A stretch of 64,000 nucleotides of DNA, taken from positions 32,441,427 to 32,505,426 of the forward strand of contig NC_071397.1 of the NCBI RefSeq assembly GCF_022682495.2, in the 5' to 3' direction. This document shows positions 35,111 to 47,989 of this stretch, piece by piece. Position 1 is the first letter of the stretch. Every line of letters begins with the position of its first letter. A program made the translations under genes and the position numbers. Under the pieces are notes generated by a model. That model saw only the letters and a list, made by a program, of their open reading frames with translations, ran no database searches and was not told where the DNA came from. This stretch comes from Desmodus rotundus. Lineage: Eukaryota; Chordata; Mammalia; Chiroptera; Phyllostomidae.

Positions 35111-36190
35111 CCGGCTGTGTTCATCGAAAAAAAATTGGGGTAAGTGGGCCAGAGCAGTTCCTATGCTGTTCAAGCGTCAGCTGTAATTTGACAAGGTACA
35201 AGGGAAAGACGATTGCTTGTGAACAAAGGCCCAGAAGCAGCCTCATCAGTGTTCACAGCAGGGGACAAGAGGGACACACAGAGGTTTGAGAAAAGGCCAG
35301 CGTCTTTCTTTGTCTTGGTTACTCTGGGTCAGAGTTATCACAATTTTCTAGGGAACAAGAACTTGAGAGTAATAACAGAATTTACCGACTATGTCAGGTA
35401 GGTCATGGTTTTGTGGGTACTATTTTCACAGTGGCACGTGAAAAATGTAACTCTTTTTCTTACAAATCTGTTCAGTCTTACTTTCTTAGCCCTCATTTTG
35501 CTTGATGGTAGGAAGCTTTATCTAGTCAGTTCTGCATGAGTTCAGACATCTTCCAGAGTTTTACTTCTCTTCAGGAAATCATGTGAGGACATAACCTTCT
35601 GACCTGGGAAGGCCATGTGACTGACACATATCGTCGTCTGTTGAGATGCCCATACTTGCAACAATCTGGGTTCTGCTCATTTTGGCTGTGTGGGCTCTCC
35701 AATCTCCAGATCTCTTCTCAGGTAACTTCCAGACTCTTTTGTTGTTTTGCTTCACTACTTACAGACGAGACTATGAGCCCAGTGTGTCCCAGGCTCTCCT
35801 GCAGCCATTGATCTCTGTGGCATCACAGAGGCCAAGGGAGCTTTGGCCAGGCTGCTGCCCCAGAGCTCCAGACAAGCAGACAGACATGCCTCTGGACTCT
35901 GGGACTCCTCAAAATGTGTCCTTCCCTGGAGCTCCGCCTGAGGAGAGGTGGGCAAGGACATCTCCTCTACCTTCCAGATCCTTAGTGTTTTCAGCCAGTT
36001 TGGGGGTGGGAGATGGTGATAAAAACTCTGTGCCTGATCATGTCTTTTTTCAGACATTACTGTCACACAACTGGAGTATGCGTTTGAAGTTAAAAATCTG
36101 AGAATTTTATGTCCCGTTTGTGGTCTGATTCTGCTCTCCTTGGGGTGATAGAGTACTTACATCTGGTTTGGTCATGAGGTATGGAAAAAC
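35111..36190. other. Unassigned DNA containing a candidate leader exon
   Basis: There are no repeats I can name. The candidate gene fragment at 35646-36148 is described separately. Confidence 0.3.
35646..36148 (+). CDS. Candidate small secreted/membrane protein or gene relic (unrecognised), two putative exons
   Basis: From the ATG at 35646 the first 25 codons read as a textbook signal peptide: MPILATIWVLLILAVWALQS, then PDLFS, a hydrophobic core with a polar end. At 35721/35722 the sequence is CAG followed by GTAACT, a good splice donor. A T-rich tract and CAG at 36053 form an acceptor 332 nt on. Joining them keeps frame and gives 56 residues, ending with a second hydrophobic patch (LILLSLG) and TGA at 36148. 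Read without splicing, the same frame stays open for 151 codons to 36101. The A of ATG has G at -3. I do not recognise the protein. A leader exon plus a short intron is the layout of many immune and secreted genes, but the second exon shows no domain. It may be a relic or chance. Confidence 0.2.
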
Positions 36191-36196
36191 ATACTA

Positions 36197-36752
36197 TTGG
36201 ATTGGCCAAAAGTTCATTTAGGGTTTTTTCCTATAAAATAAAAGACATATTTTTAATTTTCATCAATCACTTTATTGATTTGGATATTTTGAGTATGTCG
36301 GCTATTTCCCACATGGTATAACGTTGATTGCAATTAACTTCTTGATTTGATTGCTACCAACTTCAACTGGTTTACCTGACGTGGAGCATCATCCAGTGAC
36401 TTCAACACTTAAGTTCAAGACTTAACTTCCCGAGCGACTTTTGACATGTTCAATTAGTCACAGCACCTTCTCCATACACTGCACAAATCTGTTTTTGTGT
36501 TTCAGTTGTGTTTTTCTCTTTCTTGAAATAACAAAGCATAATATGCAGAAAATGTTGCATATTTTCTTCCATCTTCACTATTAAAATGGCTACACAAAAA
36601 TTCACCAATTTTGACAATTTTAAAAAAATGCACGCTGAGGTGACCGCTGTCACAAATAATCTAACAAAATTGTCTGAAGTTAAAGACAACTGAGCACTAC
36701 TAGAGCCACCATACGGAAAAAAACCCAAAACTTTTTGGCCAGCCCAACCCAA
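36197..36752 (-). mobile_element. Deleted mariner with TA duplication; only the DNA-binding part remains
   Basis: TA flanks at 36195-36196 and 36753-36754. Ends: TTGGATTGGCCAAAAGTT on the left; the minus strand from the right reads TTGGGTTGGGCTGGCCAAAA, with a few bases inserted. These match the ruminant/bat mariner TIR of the TTGGGTTGGCCAAAAAGTT type. The minus strand encodes the transposase N-terminus: KMEENMQHFLHIMLCYFKK, then TETQKQICAVYGEGAV (first helix-turn-helix), and further on RYTMWEIADILKISKS (second helix-turn-helix) in another frame. The catalytic DDD domain is missing. At 556 bp the element is under half the family's usual length. Confidence 0.8.
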
Positions 36753-36754
36753 TA

Positions 36755-39700
36755 GCTTCCCTCTCCATTAAATATAAACGTACATCATGAAGTGAGGAGG
36801 GTTCTCATTATAAAATGTGCATATAGTCATTCGTGAGAAATTCTACTGTTATTTTTATAAAGTACTAGGTTTAATAATGTCTCCAGGTATATTTACAAGT
36901 AAATATGTCTACTGGTTTCTTTGACATAATGCCCAGGGTGGGTAAAACTGATAAGCACTATTCTTGGGGAAGTCTATCTAACAGTTTACCTCTGTCTGGA
37001 GTAGTAACAGTTGCTTATGTAAAGTAAAGAGTCATAGAAGAGGGATTTGTTAACATTTTCATTGAGGAACACAGAAAATCATGTTTGGTCTAACTTATTT
37101 TACTTCTTGTGCTTCTTTGGATTGGAGCTAATAGAAATTTATAGCTATAAGACCTACAGGGACCACTCTATGGGACACTCTTCAGGAAAAGGGCTGGGTA
37201 TTATAGAGTCCTATTGATCCTTACTGTGAGGATGCATGATAGACCCTTAAATTATGTTGTGTCAGTATGGTTACAGGCTACTGTATTACCTAGTTGCATA
37301 TAAATTTTCTCAGATGATGTTGATGCTTACCAAGCATATTCTTTAGTATACAGTCCCAGAAGAAGTTGAATGACAAAAATAAAAATACAAAAATAACAGA
37401 AGAGTTTTTTAGCAAGTATGTTTGAGAAATAGCTGTATATCACATGTACCTTTGAGAGAGTATTTTAATTAATATTGTTCCAAAATTCCTTCTTTTTTTC
37501 TTTCTGTGTCCCCTCTACTAATAGGCAACTTTCTTCCTTTTCTCACTTATTAAACATTGGAATTTAATACGTCAACTTTTTTTCCTATTAGCTGTAGCCA
37601 GTCATCATGAACGATGATTTATTCAACCACAAGGTACGGAATTCAGGTGACATGATGAAAGCAAGGTAATTTTTGCTTATTTTCAGTTGTTTCAACTATA
37701 TTGCTTCTTAACATTTTAAATAACAGTTTTCATGTGAGACAGTACTCAAGGTTGAAAAAACATGTTGGAAATCCATTCAAAGTCAAAGGAGGAGTTTCTA
37801 ATGTACAACATAAATGCTAACAATTAAGCAGCTTAAGAAGTTTCTTATCCACTCTACCTATTTATTTAAAGTTTATTTTAAAAATAGCCTTCCTGATTTT
37901 CTCCATGGTTATACTCGATGGCATCAAGTTGCTGTTACCTAGCCATCTGTAAACATGGTATTTTTCATTTAGAGGTGCTAAAGTAAAGGAAGGAAGTTGC
38001 CATAAATTGTTAACAATAATATCCTGAACTGTAAATATGAATCATCACTTAAATTTCAATACTTTTATTTATTCTATTTATATACCACTTTATTTTGAAA
38101 ACAACTTGAAGGGGCTTATTACTTCATATACATAATTTTATGAAGCCCATAATGAATGCAGTGAACACAGCTGTAATTACTATTCCAGCCCTGAAAGGCA
38201 CTGTGGGTGAAGTCATGGAATTATGATCTCTTCTAAGCTTGTAACTGTGTGTGAACATATGTATAAGTTTATATTACTGCAGTGGGATTCTCAGAAAGAA
38301 TCACCTTCTGGAAACATTTAAGACAAAATACGTCTTTCTGATCTGTTAATAAAGTAAACAGTCTTGATTTAAAAAGAATAAATCACGTTAAGGACCAAAA
38401 TTTCAAGTTTTGTGTGGGGTCACAACTCAGTGTTTTCTTCTCTTCAGAAATGGGAAAAATAGCTATGCAGTAGTTTTTATTGTTGAAATATCAATAATTC
38501 ACATTATAAAAGTCTCTTCAGTATCATTTTAAGATAATCCTTTTTTTCTTTGAGTTTATGCTGAGCCCTGAACTTATCTCTTAGAATAAGCAGGACTTTT
38601 CTCTAGAGTAATTGGTATAGCAGTTATTAGTCAGCCTTTCGGGCACAGGGAGAAAGAAAACACTTCAGGGCTATTAGACACTGAACACCCACTTCACAGG
38701 AGGCTGTGCCTGGTGAGGAAAGGGCCTGGCCATGCAAATGTCTGCACCTGGAGATTCTGCAAGAGGTCTTCCCTTACAGTGATGCCTTTGTACATGTTTG
38801 TGCGAAGTGGCAAGACAGAAATGAACGCTGTGAATTGATCTACCTGTTCAGGAGGCCAAACTTAGAAAATAGTTCATTTGACCCTCTGACCTCCTCATCT
38901 TGTCTGGAGAACCAAAAGTAACATGGCCTTTTTCCTTTCCCTATTTTTATGCTTCTGCAACTTGTCAGGAGTTGTGAGTTTGGCAACTAAGTTGAAGGCC
39001 TCTTTTAGCATTAGACTTATTCAGGGAAAAAAATATATTCAAGGACCTATAATTCTGAACTTTCAAGGAAAACTCCTAAATAAATCCTGAATGCATTTTT
39101 AATTAAATGTGAAAGCATGTATGTCATTAAAAATTCATTTATTGAAATAGCTTGCATTTTACATGCTAATTATACAAAACTTGAGATGGTAGAAAAATAT
39201 AAAGAAGTAAAACAAAATTAACCATAATTCTGTTTTCCAAGGCAATACCCTATTAACCTTTTAGTGTTTTTCTAAATAGATATACTAATAGGCACAAAAT
39301 ATAAATATAATTTTTATGCATTCCACAGTTTTGTCTATACCCATGATAATCTTAGCAGTTAACGTCAGAAAGAGCCAGCACAAACTGAAAATCTGTCGAG
39401 TGTCTATTATAGTGAAGAATAAATGACATGAAGAACTTCATTGGCTATGGGGAGATCTGCATCGTTAAAATTGCTTCCAATAGCCACGTGAGTAAGCTTG
39501 GAAGCTGATTTCCCAATCCAGTTAAGACTTCAGATGAGACATCAGCCGTAACTGAAACCCATGAAAGACCCTGATGCAGAGGGTAACTAAGACATAGCAT
39601 AAAATGGGCAAATGAACCTTGGTCATTACACAAACCCCACCAATCAGTTTACTGTGGTGTGTCAATCAGCCATTTAACCACTTCAGTTTCCTTATCGGCA

Positions 39701-42125
39701 GGGTTTGACCAGATTGATGTATCCAAACTTCAGTCATTCATTTAAGACTTTCTAATATTTTCCACATCCACTTATAACCACTACTGTTTTTTACAGAATG
39801 CTTTGAATTGTATTGTGTTGCAAAATTATCTTTAAGCCAATTAGGTCATTTAGCAAACATGCCTTTGGTAAATATTACTAGTCTTCCAATGGTTCAAAGC
39901 TGGTAAAAGATAGTTTCCTCTTTCTAATCATCTTGTTACCAGATAATATATTACAATGAATGAAAGTCTCAGATCAAATTCTGTCAATATGCAAACATTT
40001 ACCATATTTCACCAAAATTAGGATAGTATCTATTTTAAGATGCACAATAATTCTATGGACCACTGACAGAAATGGAGAATGATAGAAACACTGCTAATCA
40101 TAATTATAAAATACTGTTGATTGTAAGACACATCCAATTACAGACATGTTAAAATGTGAGAAAAATGTACACTTTAAGATTGAAGAAGTATTAGCAACAA
40201 GCTCCAAAAGAGGTGATCCATTTTATTCCGTTCCTTTGAAGTCCCACTTCTGTCCTGAGTACATTACACTAGCAGGAAAGTCTTACTTCAAAAGGGACAT
40301 CACAGTGTTGCGATGCTAGTGTTCTGATCAGTGTTCTTACGACAGCTGTCCTTCTACTAAGATCAGCTCCACGGGCCTCTGTGCAGGATGCAGGATCAAC
40401 CTGGCTCAGGACCCTGGGTGAGGCCCCATGGCTTTGCGGTGCCCGTGCAAGGGTGGGAGGGCCTGTGTGGTATTCCTAACTTAGCACCTCTCTTGAATGA
40501 CATTCATTTAAGCCAATAAAAAGATTATCTCTAACAAACCTTACACTAATTAGCAAAGCATTTTGTATAGGTTTGATTAGGGACTTGTTATCTTTTAAGT
40601 ATAATTCTCTTTAGGTATTGAGTCCTGATTGGGGCCTCAAATGGTAATCAACCATTCCTGGAGTGTAGATTAGAAACAATTTGTTTAACATACATATCCT
40701 ACTTTTTACACTAGAGCATTTAAAAATAATTATCTTATGTACAATGTAGAAACACTTTTAATTCCCCAAAGTGAAGTTGTTTAGGTGGGAAACTATGTAT
40801 CACTGCTGTCACTGGAAAAGGGCTAACAACGCTATAAATAGAAGTCACGTAAATGCATCACAGCAACACTTGGTGCCATTGCCCAGTGGGGGCTCTCAAC
40901 AGAAGCCAGTTCTCTCTTTGTTAAAAAAGATCAGTAATTGAGATTCTTTTCCTTGACTTAATCAGAAGGGGAAAAACTGAAAAAGGAGTCATTTCCTTAG
41001 AATGTTATTCAAAGTTATTTAAAGCTCTATAAGTATACCATCAGGGCTTTCATTTCGTAAAAAACTGGATTAGATGATTTCAAAGTTCTTGACAAGTTTA
41101 ATATTCTTTAAAATGTAATGGTAAAGCTGTGGGTAGAAATATATGTCATCTCAAAAAATAGTACATGAAGTCATTGGCATCTTAATGCAGATTAGTTGCT
41201 GTGAATACTTGAATCAGTGAAGTATTTATTTTTCTAATGAGTTCATTAATAAATGAAAACATTATAGACAATTACGTATTTTTTCATCATGGTGCTTATC
41301 TTATGCATTTATAATATTTATATTACAGAGTTTTAGGCTGTATTAGAAATGCAAACTCAAGCCTTCTGGTTTTAGAAAAATAAAAAACAAACGGTTTATT
41401 TATCTGAAAGCCTTCAGGATTTAATAAGCTGTTCTTTTCTTTTTTACCTGCCAGTGGTGTACAACTTGGTTGTGGGCACCGCTTTGTCTTTACTTCATGG
41501 TTATAGCATTCGCATGCTTCATTGGATAAGTACTGCCAAGTGTCCCTTACAAAAAGCAATCATGATGTCAGCCGAGCTAAGAGAGCCCATACTGATAACC
41601 AATAGTTCGGTTTCCATATTCGTGGTGACCTGTTTGGCAGACTGTCTGCATTATGATGATTCCCTGCAGAAGAGCACTGTCCTCTATATGACTCTTACAG
41701 GAAAACAAGGAAAGCGTGCTGTGTGGCTTTGGGGATGATATAGGTGCTGGGGCCTGGAGTCAGTCTCCTGTGGACGGCCTCACCCAGACTCTTCCAATGC
41801 TGTGAAGGGCAGTTCAGGAGCAGACATGTACACATTTCTCACACTTTTCCACCATTTGTTTTAAAGCTTCTCCTCAACTACACATTTTATTAGCTGGACT
41901 AAAAGTTGGAGAGAGAGAGCTATTTGAGTTTTTTAAAAAAAATCTCTAGCAGTCTAGTTGAATTTGACCAAGAAGAAAAAATGACTAAACATTGGTATTT
42001 CTATTACGGAGTTGTACTGACAACTGGTAAAGGGTGTCTCTTACTGATACCTTTTGATCTTCAATAGTCTTACATTTTATTTTAATAATTTATTGTATTG
42101 AAATTTTTAATATATTTTAAATCGT
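36755..42125. other. Long stretch without recognised repeats or genes
   Basis: About 5.4 kb of mostly AT-rich DNA. A small MIR trace lies at about 39660-39705. ORFs at 38706-38921 and 41454-41738 are short and unrecognised. A TATA/MEF2-like decamer is at 40832-40841. The near absence of repeats for so long could mean conserved regulatory DNA or simply old unique sequence; I cannot tell which. Confidence 0.35.
40832..40841. promoter_or_regulatory. Perfect MEF2-type / TATA-like decamer
   Basis: CTATAAATAG fits the MEF2 consensus YTA(A/T)4TAR and also reads as a TATA box. TCACGTAA, a CRE/E4BP4-like site, follows at 40845-40852. No transcript start or ORF supports promoter use. Confidence 0.25.
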
Positions 42126-42129
42126 TTTT

Positions 42130-42232
42130 ATTTTTTATTTTTTGAATTATTTTATTGTTGTTCAATTACAGTTGTCTGCATTTTCTCCTCACCCCTCTAC
42201 CCCACCCCAGCCAAATCCACTTCCCTCCCCTG
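42130..42232 (-). mobile_element. Very short L1 3' end
   Basis: A T-rich tail, 'ttgttgttcaattacagttg', 'tctgcattttctcctcaccc' and 'ctaccccaccccagccaaat': about 100 bp of the antisense young-type L1 3' UTR. Confidence 0.65.
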
Positions 42233-43525
42233 CTTGTATTTAAAATTTTTTGAAGCTTACTATTACAATTCATTTTTTGTTTCTCCTTAATATTATAATC
42301 CTTATTCCAAGGAGACGATTTTTTCTAGCAATTAATTAAATATTAATACCTAAAAATAAGTTGTATTAGGGACAATAAATAAGAGCACAAATGCAACCAA
42401 AAGTAAAATGAGCAATGGGTGAAACTTTCTTTAATGCTTTTGCAATCCCCTAGTAGCACTCATTCATTCCGTTTACGATGGATCCTCTGTGCTTCTGTAC
42501 ATCCATCCACCAGTAATTATATATTGCATGTCTGTCTTCCATATGTGATCATGATACCTTAACTATCTCTACCTGTTAGAATTGACAACTCATATGTTTT
42601 CCTTCAAAGGAAACAATGTGGTTTGTTTCCAACAATCTCACTGTGACAATTGTGGCACAGAGGCAAGAAAGTGACAAAGGGCTTTTTGTTATAAAAACCT
42701 ATGTAGTGACATAGGTTTTTTTTTTTAATGCATCACACTATACCATGAAGATGGGTAAATATGGGATTCTATCCGAAGCAGAGCATAACCATTTATTATA
42801 GTTAAAGATTTTGTTCACTCTGCTAACAAAGCTTTTTTTTTTGGCAAAAGAATGTCTCTTATTGAGATACACGCATGCCAAGCCTGAAATTTAAAATCCA
42901 AAACATACTGTATTATCTAAGAGCAAATAAAGTTTTGGAAAAAATTATCTGATAGAAAATTGGTAGATTGTTTATTTCCCTGGTGCACAGTTTTTGAAAA
43001 CACTTATCGGCTAATCATTTTGTAGTTTGGGGGAAATTAACATTTATTTGGGAAAACTTACAGACTATTAAACTTATAGGCTTATATTAAACCCAGTAAT
43101 GGCAGGGATTTCCAAGGGATAGTCTTAGAAATTTATACTTTATAGCCATTTTAGGGACATTAAGATTGTCATAAATGTTTTAATCTCTAAATTTATGTGA
43201 TTTATTGAGCTCATTTTTTACATTGAGATGTGCAATGGGCAAATAATAAAACCCTTATATAATGTAAATCTTGTGCAAACTGTACCAATTTGACAATGTG
43301 GGGTTGGACGTGATTGTTGGGGGTATATAGGTTGTATTGTGTGTATATATTTACATTCATTAGGACATTTACTGGTAGTTGTATTTTTAACAAAATGTTA
43401 TTTAAATGGCTCCTACCTTTTATTTCACTTGTCCTGTGACCTGTGCTTGTTCTAAGGTATAATCAATTCATATACTGAGGACAGAAAGGCCTTACTGAGT
43501 GTGAGAGCAGATAATGTAGTGAGTA
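42233..43525. other. Unassigned AT-rich DNA with a perfect hairpin
   Basis: Apart from the 12-bp-arm hairpin at 42693-42720, nothing is recognised. Confidence 0.35.
42693..42720. repeat. Perfect inverted repeat, 12-bp arms, 4-nt loop, then T run
   Basis: AAAAACCTATGT (42693-42704), loop agtg, ACATAGGTTTTT (42709-42720), followed by more T. The shape resembles an intrinsic terminator, but in this genome it is more likely a transposon remnant or chance. Confidence 0.8.
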
Positions 43526-43529
43526 ATTA

Positions 43530-43690
43530 GTGACATAGATTCTGTATTCAAAGAACCAAATTCTGTTTCCACGACTCATTATGAAAGTCACTGAACTTCA
43601 GTGGCCTTCGTTGTAAAATTGGGGTTAAAATAGGCCTGTGATGTTTACAGGTATAAAGAAAATAACACTGTGCCTAGGAAATTGAAGGTG
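43530..43690 (+). repeat. MIR SINE
   Basis: 'gaaagtcactgaacttcagt', 'ggccttcgttgtaaaattgg', 'ggttaaaataggcctg' and 'gtgcctagga' follow the sense MIR core in order. Confidence 0.65.
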
Positions 43691-44424
43691 AACAACTAAC
43701 ACTATATTTTACATACTTTTAGGAATGAAAATTGTCCAGCAGATGCTGGAGAGTGAGAATATGGTAGTTGGGATACTGCTAGTTAGAATTAATAATAATA
43801 ATTCCATTGTACTGACATGAATTCTCTATATTTTCTCTTTTCTTAGGCTGATTCACTTTTTCAGAAATGTTTTATTGTTTTAGCGAGACCAAAGTAGGGA
43901 TGGTGATGCCTGGACTGTAGATTCAGGGGAGTTGGTTTTTAGACATGGCTTTGCTGCTTCTTTGCTGGGAATGCGGCTGGCCTGCTGGGAGGTCTGTGGA
44001 TTGTTCACCTCATTTTAGGATAGATTCTTTTCTTTTCCCACCTCCACAACAGTTGTAGCAAAGTAATGGTCATCTGCCTGTTAGGTACTGCAGAAGTGCC
44101 TTCCAGCCCCTTAGTTCTAATAAACGTCACTTAATACTTTCTCGTCTTTTTAAGTCCCATTCTGTTTTAGCTCAGACACCACAGCATTCCTTTTGAGTCA
44201 GAGTCTCGCAGATGATGCTGAAATCATATGGTTCTCAAAAAGCAAAATGAAACAATTAAAAACAAACAAATTACCCCAACTCCCACCACCAAAAAAATTC
44301 TGAAAGCCATGAATATATATTCTTTGGGCCTTCCTATCAGCCTGAATCCCTTAGTAGTTCCCCTTCTCTAGGCCCATGAAGTCTGTTAGGCAGTTTGGAC
44401 TCAGCACCAAAAGATTGTCAAGTG
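43691..44424. other. Unassigned DNA
   Basis: No recognised repeat or coding region. Confidence 0.35.
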
Positions 44425-44426
44425 TA

Positions 44427-44754
44427 GAGGCACACCTCATTTTACTGTGCCTTGCTTTACCACACTCGCAGATACTGTCTTTTTTATTTAACAAATTGAA
44501 AGTAAGACCCTCCCCCTGCAAAAAGATTACAACTCACCGAAGGCTCAGAAGATGGTTAGCATTTTTAGCAATAAAGTATTTTCTAATTAAAGCATGTGCA
44601 TTTTTTGGACACAATGCTATTACACACTTAATAGACTGCGGTATAACATAAACATACTTTTTCTATTCACTGGGAAACCAAAAAATTCATGATTTGTTTT
44701 TTTGTGATACTTGCCTTAATGAACTGAACCTGCAGTATCTCCAGGGCATACCTG
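44427..44754 (+). mobile_element. Tigger1-type transposon with large internal deletion
   Basis: TA flanks at 44425-44426 and 44755-44756. The left end (GAGGCACACCTCATTTTACTG) and right end (ccagggcatacctg) correspond to Tigger1 termini. Of the pogo-like transposase only the last codons remain (PPPAKRLQLTEGSEDG then TAG, about 44509-44559), followed by the 3' UTR (ttagcatttttagcaataaa). An element of about 2.4 kb has shrunk to 328 bp. The 91-codon ORF over it is another frame. Confidence 0.8.
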
Positions 44755-44756
44755 TA

Positions 44757-47700
44757 CATTATTTGATGATCTCTTCTTCAGGGAGTGGGGATTCTGTGTT
44801 GATTTCAGGGTGTCTGTGTTGTTCCTATTGCCATGTCCAGGTAACCCTCTTCCCTAAGTGCCTGTCAGGGGTACGTGTACATCTCAGTGCACTGCATGTT
44901 AGCCTACCAGGGCTTTATCAAAGTTAAGGTTATTTAGTAGTTTTTGACACTTTTCTAGGAATTTCATCCTCCTTTTCAATTCTTCTTTTCCACCCACATT
45001 TTCTAAAGTGTTAAATAATTAATGTGATGTGATTTATGCTAATATTCTAATGAGACTGATGACATTCACTCATGTTTTGGGAATGTGTTATTTTGCCAGT
45101 GACCTTTTTTGTGACATGCAATGCATTGCCTTGCTTTCTAAATGTATAGATTGTCCCTTTTTTCCTAATGCAACTATTTTTTTTCCAGTTCAGGAAGGAG
45201 GGGAGGCAGAGTAAATAAGAGATGGCATAGATTTTATGGCATTTTAGAGATAGTCAAAGGCTTGCCTATTAAAACTCACTCTGATATTTTATGCCTTCGA
45301 CTCTTTTGTATGGTCATGAGAATTTTTGTGAGGATAGATTAGCTTTATAACAATTCCCGGGGCTATGATATGGTTTTTCATGCTAAAAGAAAATAAATGA
45401 AAGTACAGCTTGGGAGAGTATTACATTATTTCCTAATTTGAGAAAGCTCCTAGGGGCAGTTCTGTTTACCAACACCTGGATTCCCCAGTCACGGCAAATT
45501 TAGCATCCTTCTGGCCCAGCTTGTCCTTGTTCCTTGCTTCCAGAGACTATTCCCAAGCAGATGACACTACCAAGCACATGTTCTGGCTCTGCACTCTGAT
45601 TCCTACCTAGCAGCTTTTGGCTGTTGCGTCACTTGTTTTTCAACACAAATTTCTCTTGGGGCCGAGGAAGGCCAGATGCCAACACCTGGGAAGGTCTTTT
45701 TGTGACCTTTGCTCTTGTAATTTTCTGCTTAATCACCATGTGATTCACTTCTTTCTATTGCTGAGAATTGGATTCTGGAATTCCCCTCTCATTCCAGAGA
45801 CAAGGAATCTCCTGTTCGAGAAGACATAAGATTTTCTTTCTGCTGCTATTCAGAATCAGAGTACATATTTTATTAATTCTTAAATTTTTAGTATACAATA
45901 ATAACTAATACATAATGGGTTAAATAGGTTAATAAAATCCCCAATGTTGCTGAATGTACATTTTAGACATTACTAGATTCTCTAAGGAAAAAAAAAAACA
46001 AAGTATAGGACTTTTATTAAGTTTATTCAATTCCTTACTACTGTGTTCATTTTATGCAGTTTATTTTTAGTTGTTTTCACTAATGGATGAGAACAGAAAC
46101 CATGTCCATTAATATGGAATTGAATCCCCAACCCATTTGCCTTTGGAATGCATGCCATATTTATAGGCAGATTCATATGTCTAAGGCTAGGAGAGACATT
46201 GCTAATAAATCACATCTGGACTTCTCCAGATTTAGGAACAACTGGAAATATCTCCAATTCTCTCTTCTATTTTTCTCTCCTTCCCCTCCCCACACTATAT
46301 ATGAACATCTTCTTCTCATTCTGAGGAAAAGAACGAACAGAAGTGCCCTCTCAGACATTTACTAGAGAAGAGAGGCCTTTAAATGTTTGGGCTTAAATGA
46401 CTTTTATACATGGTATATTCAAAATTATTAGACTCAACCCCCCTTAGACAATCAGTGCTTGCTTACATTCAGTGTGCTGTATGCCCGGGGTGTTTGGGAG
46501 ATAGAGATAGAGCCTGACCTTAAAGCTGGGATGCAAACCACTATCCACAGAAAAAATTATGTGCAAGATATTATTGATAACTAGTGCTTGAAACAGATAC
46601 TAAAAGCTATGGGTCTTCAGAGGAAGGATAAGTCATTTCATCTGGGGGCAAAGAGGAGTGACTAATAGATGGGGCAGACTTTACCTAGACCGGGGATTAT
46701 GGAGTGATCTGTGCTGGTAGAGTGAGTTAAAGGCATTCTACATTGAGGGAATGGCTTGAACGAAGGTGTAGAGGCAAAACATAGCCAGCTGACTCAAGAG
46801 AACAACACAAATGTATTAGAGTAGTAGCATGTAAGAGAGGAGAGGAGCATAGTGGTTTTAAAATATTTATCAGTGTTTAATAGGTAAGAGCATGAAAGAT
46901 AAAATAATTAACTTGGAAGTAACTTATAGGACAACTAGATGGCTGGTGTCTGAAAAGCCAGCTAGATAGTACTTTCAGTAAGAAAAAATATATAGTAAAA
47001 AGTCCTTGAACAGGGTGATACCAGGGCCAGCTTCACGGGTGTGGAAGCTGTGGAATCCCACATAAGGTCCCAATCTAGAAGAGCTATGTGTTTAGTTTAA
47101 TGCTCTGCTATTGCTATCTTGAAATTCTTAATTTTGAGCAAGGGACTCCACATTTTCATCTTGGCACTGGCCCTGCATATTATGTAGTTTATCTTGTTCA
47201 AAATTGGAGCTTAATAAAGGAACATGATCAGGGCATGAGTAAAGAAGAAGGGACATGAATGGTGACAGAATGCAAGAATCTACAGGGTGACACATTTGGA
47301 GTCTCTTGGCACAAGCAAAGCAGGAAAAATAGGATTGGGCCCATTAGTCTGAGCACGTCTGTTTGGAACCACTGTGTGTCAGTATTGAAGGTGAGAGCAG
47401 GTGTGCATGAAAAAATGGTGAAGAAAGTGGCAGGTTAGAAGCTGAATAGAAAGCAAAGGAGCACACACATTGTAGAAATCAGGAGAGAATAAAATGACTG
47501 GCTCCAAGTCAAGCAACAGGACAGGCAATTTTCTGGCAGAGAAGAAAGGGAATAGACTCAGCTCAAGGGGCCCCAGTGGTGGAGACTCCCTGGAGACTCC
47601 CTGGGGGTGGCCTACTGTGAAGGTGGGGGGAAGCTCCTCTCCTGCAAGAAGACGTCCTCAAGGTTATTACTGGTGGGAGAAGCTGATCCAAGACAGGAAG

Positions 47701-47985
47701 CCAGAAACTGGGTCTTTGGCAGGAAATGGAGGAGCCACTTCTCTTTCTAGTCCTGTGCTTCTCAAAAGGGATGAAAGCTTCTTTGGTTTTTAAAGCCACA
47801 GGAAAATACATGCACATTCCTGAAGCATTCACTTTATGCATAGATGTAAGGAAAATTTCACATTAAGATAGACACTGTTAAATTATAAAGTTGGAAGAAG
47901 TGTTCATATGGATGTTTAATATAAATCTTAAAACTTCCAAGACATTTCTGCTCCCACCCACTTGCTTGCACCCTCTCTCCAGCTC
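44757..47985. other. Long unassigned stretch
   Basis: About 3.2 kb. Around 46500-47450 the purine-rich text (gaatggcttgaacgaaggtg) recalls an ancient CR1/L2-class element but is too decayed to name. The open frame at 47494-47793 (99 codons) is GC-richer, with a tandem 'ggagactccct' duplication at 47581-47604. I see no domain. Confidence 0.3.
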
Positions 47986-47989
47986 TGCA

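Noticed and set aside
35646..36101. 151-codon frame as an unspliced gene
   Set aside because: It crosses a good donor and acceptor, and its middle has no recognisable domain. I kept it only as a low-confidence candidate.
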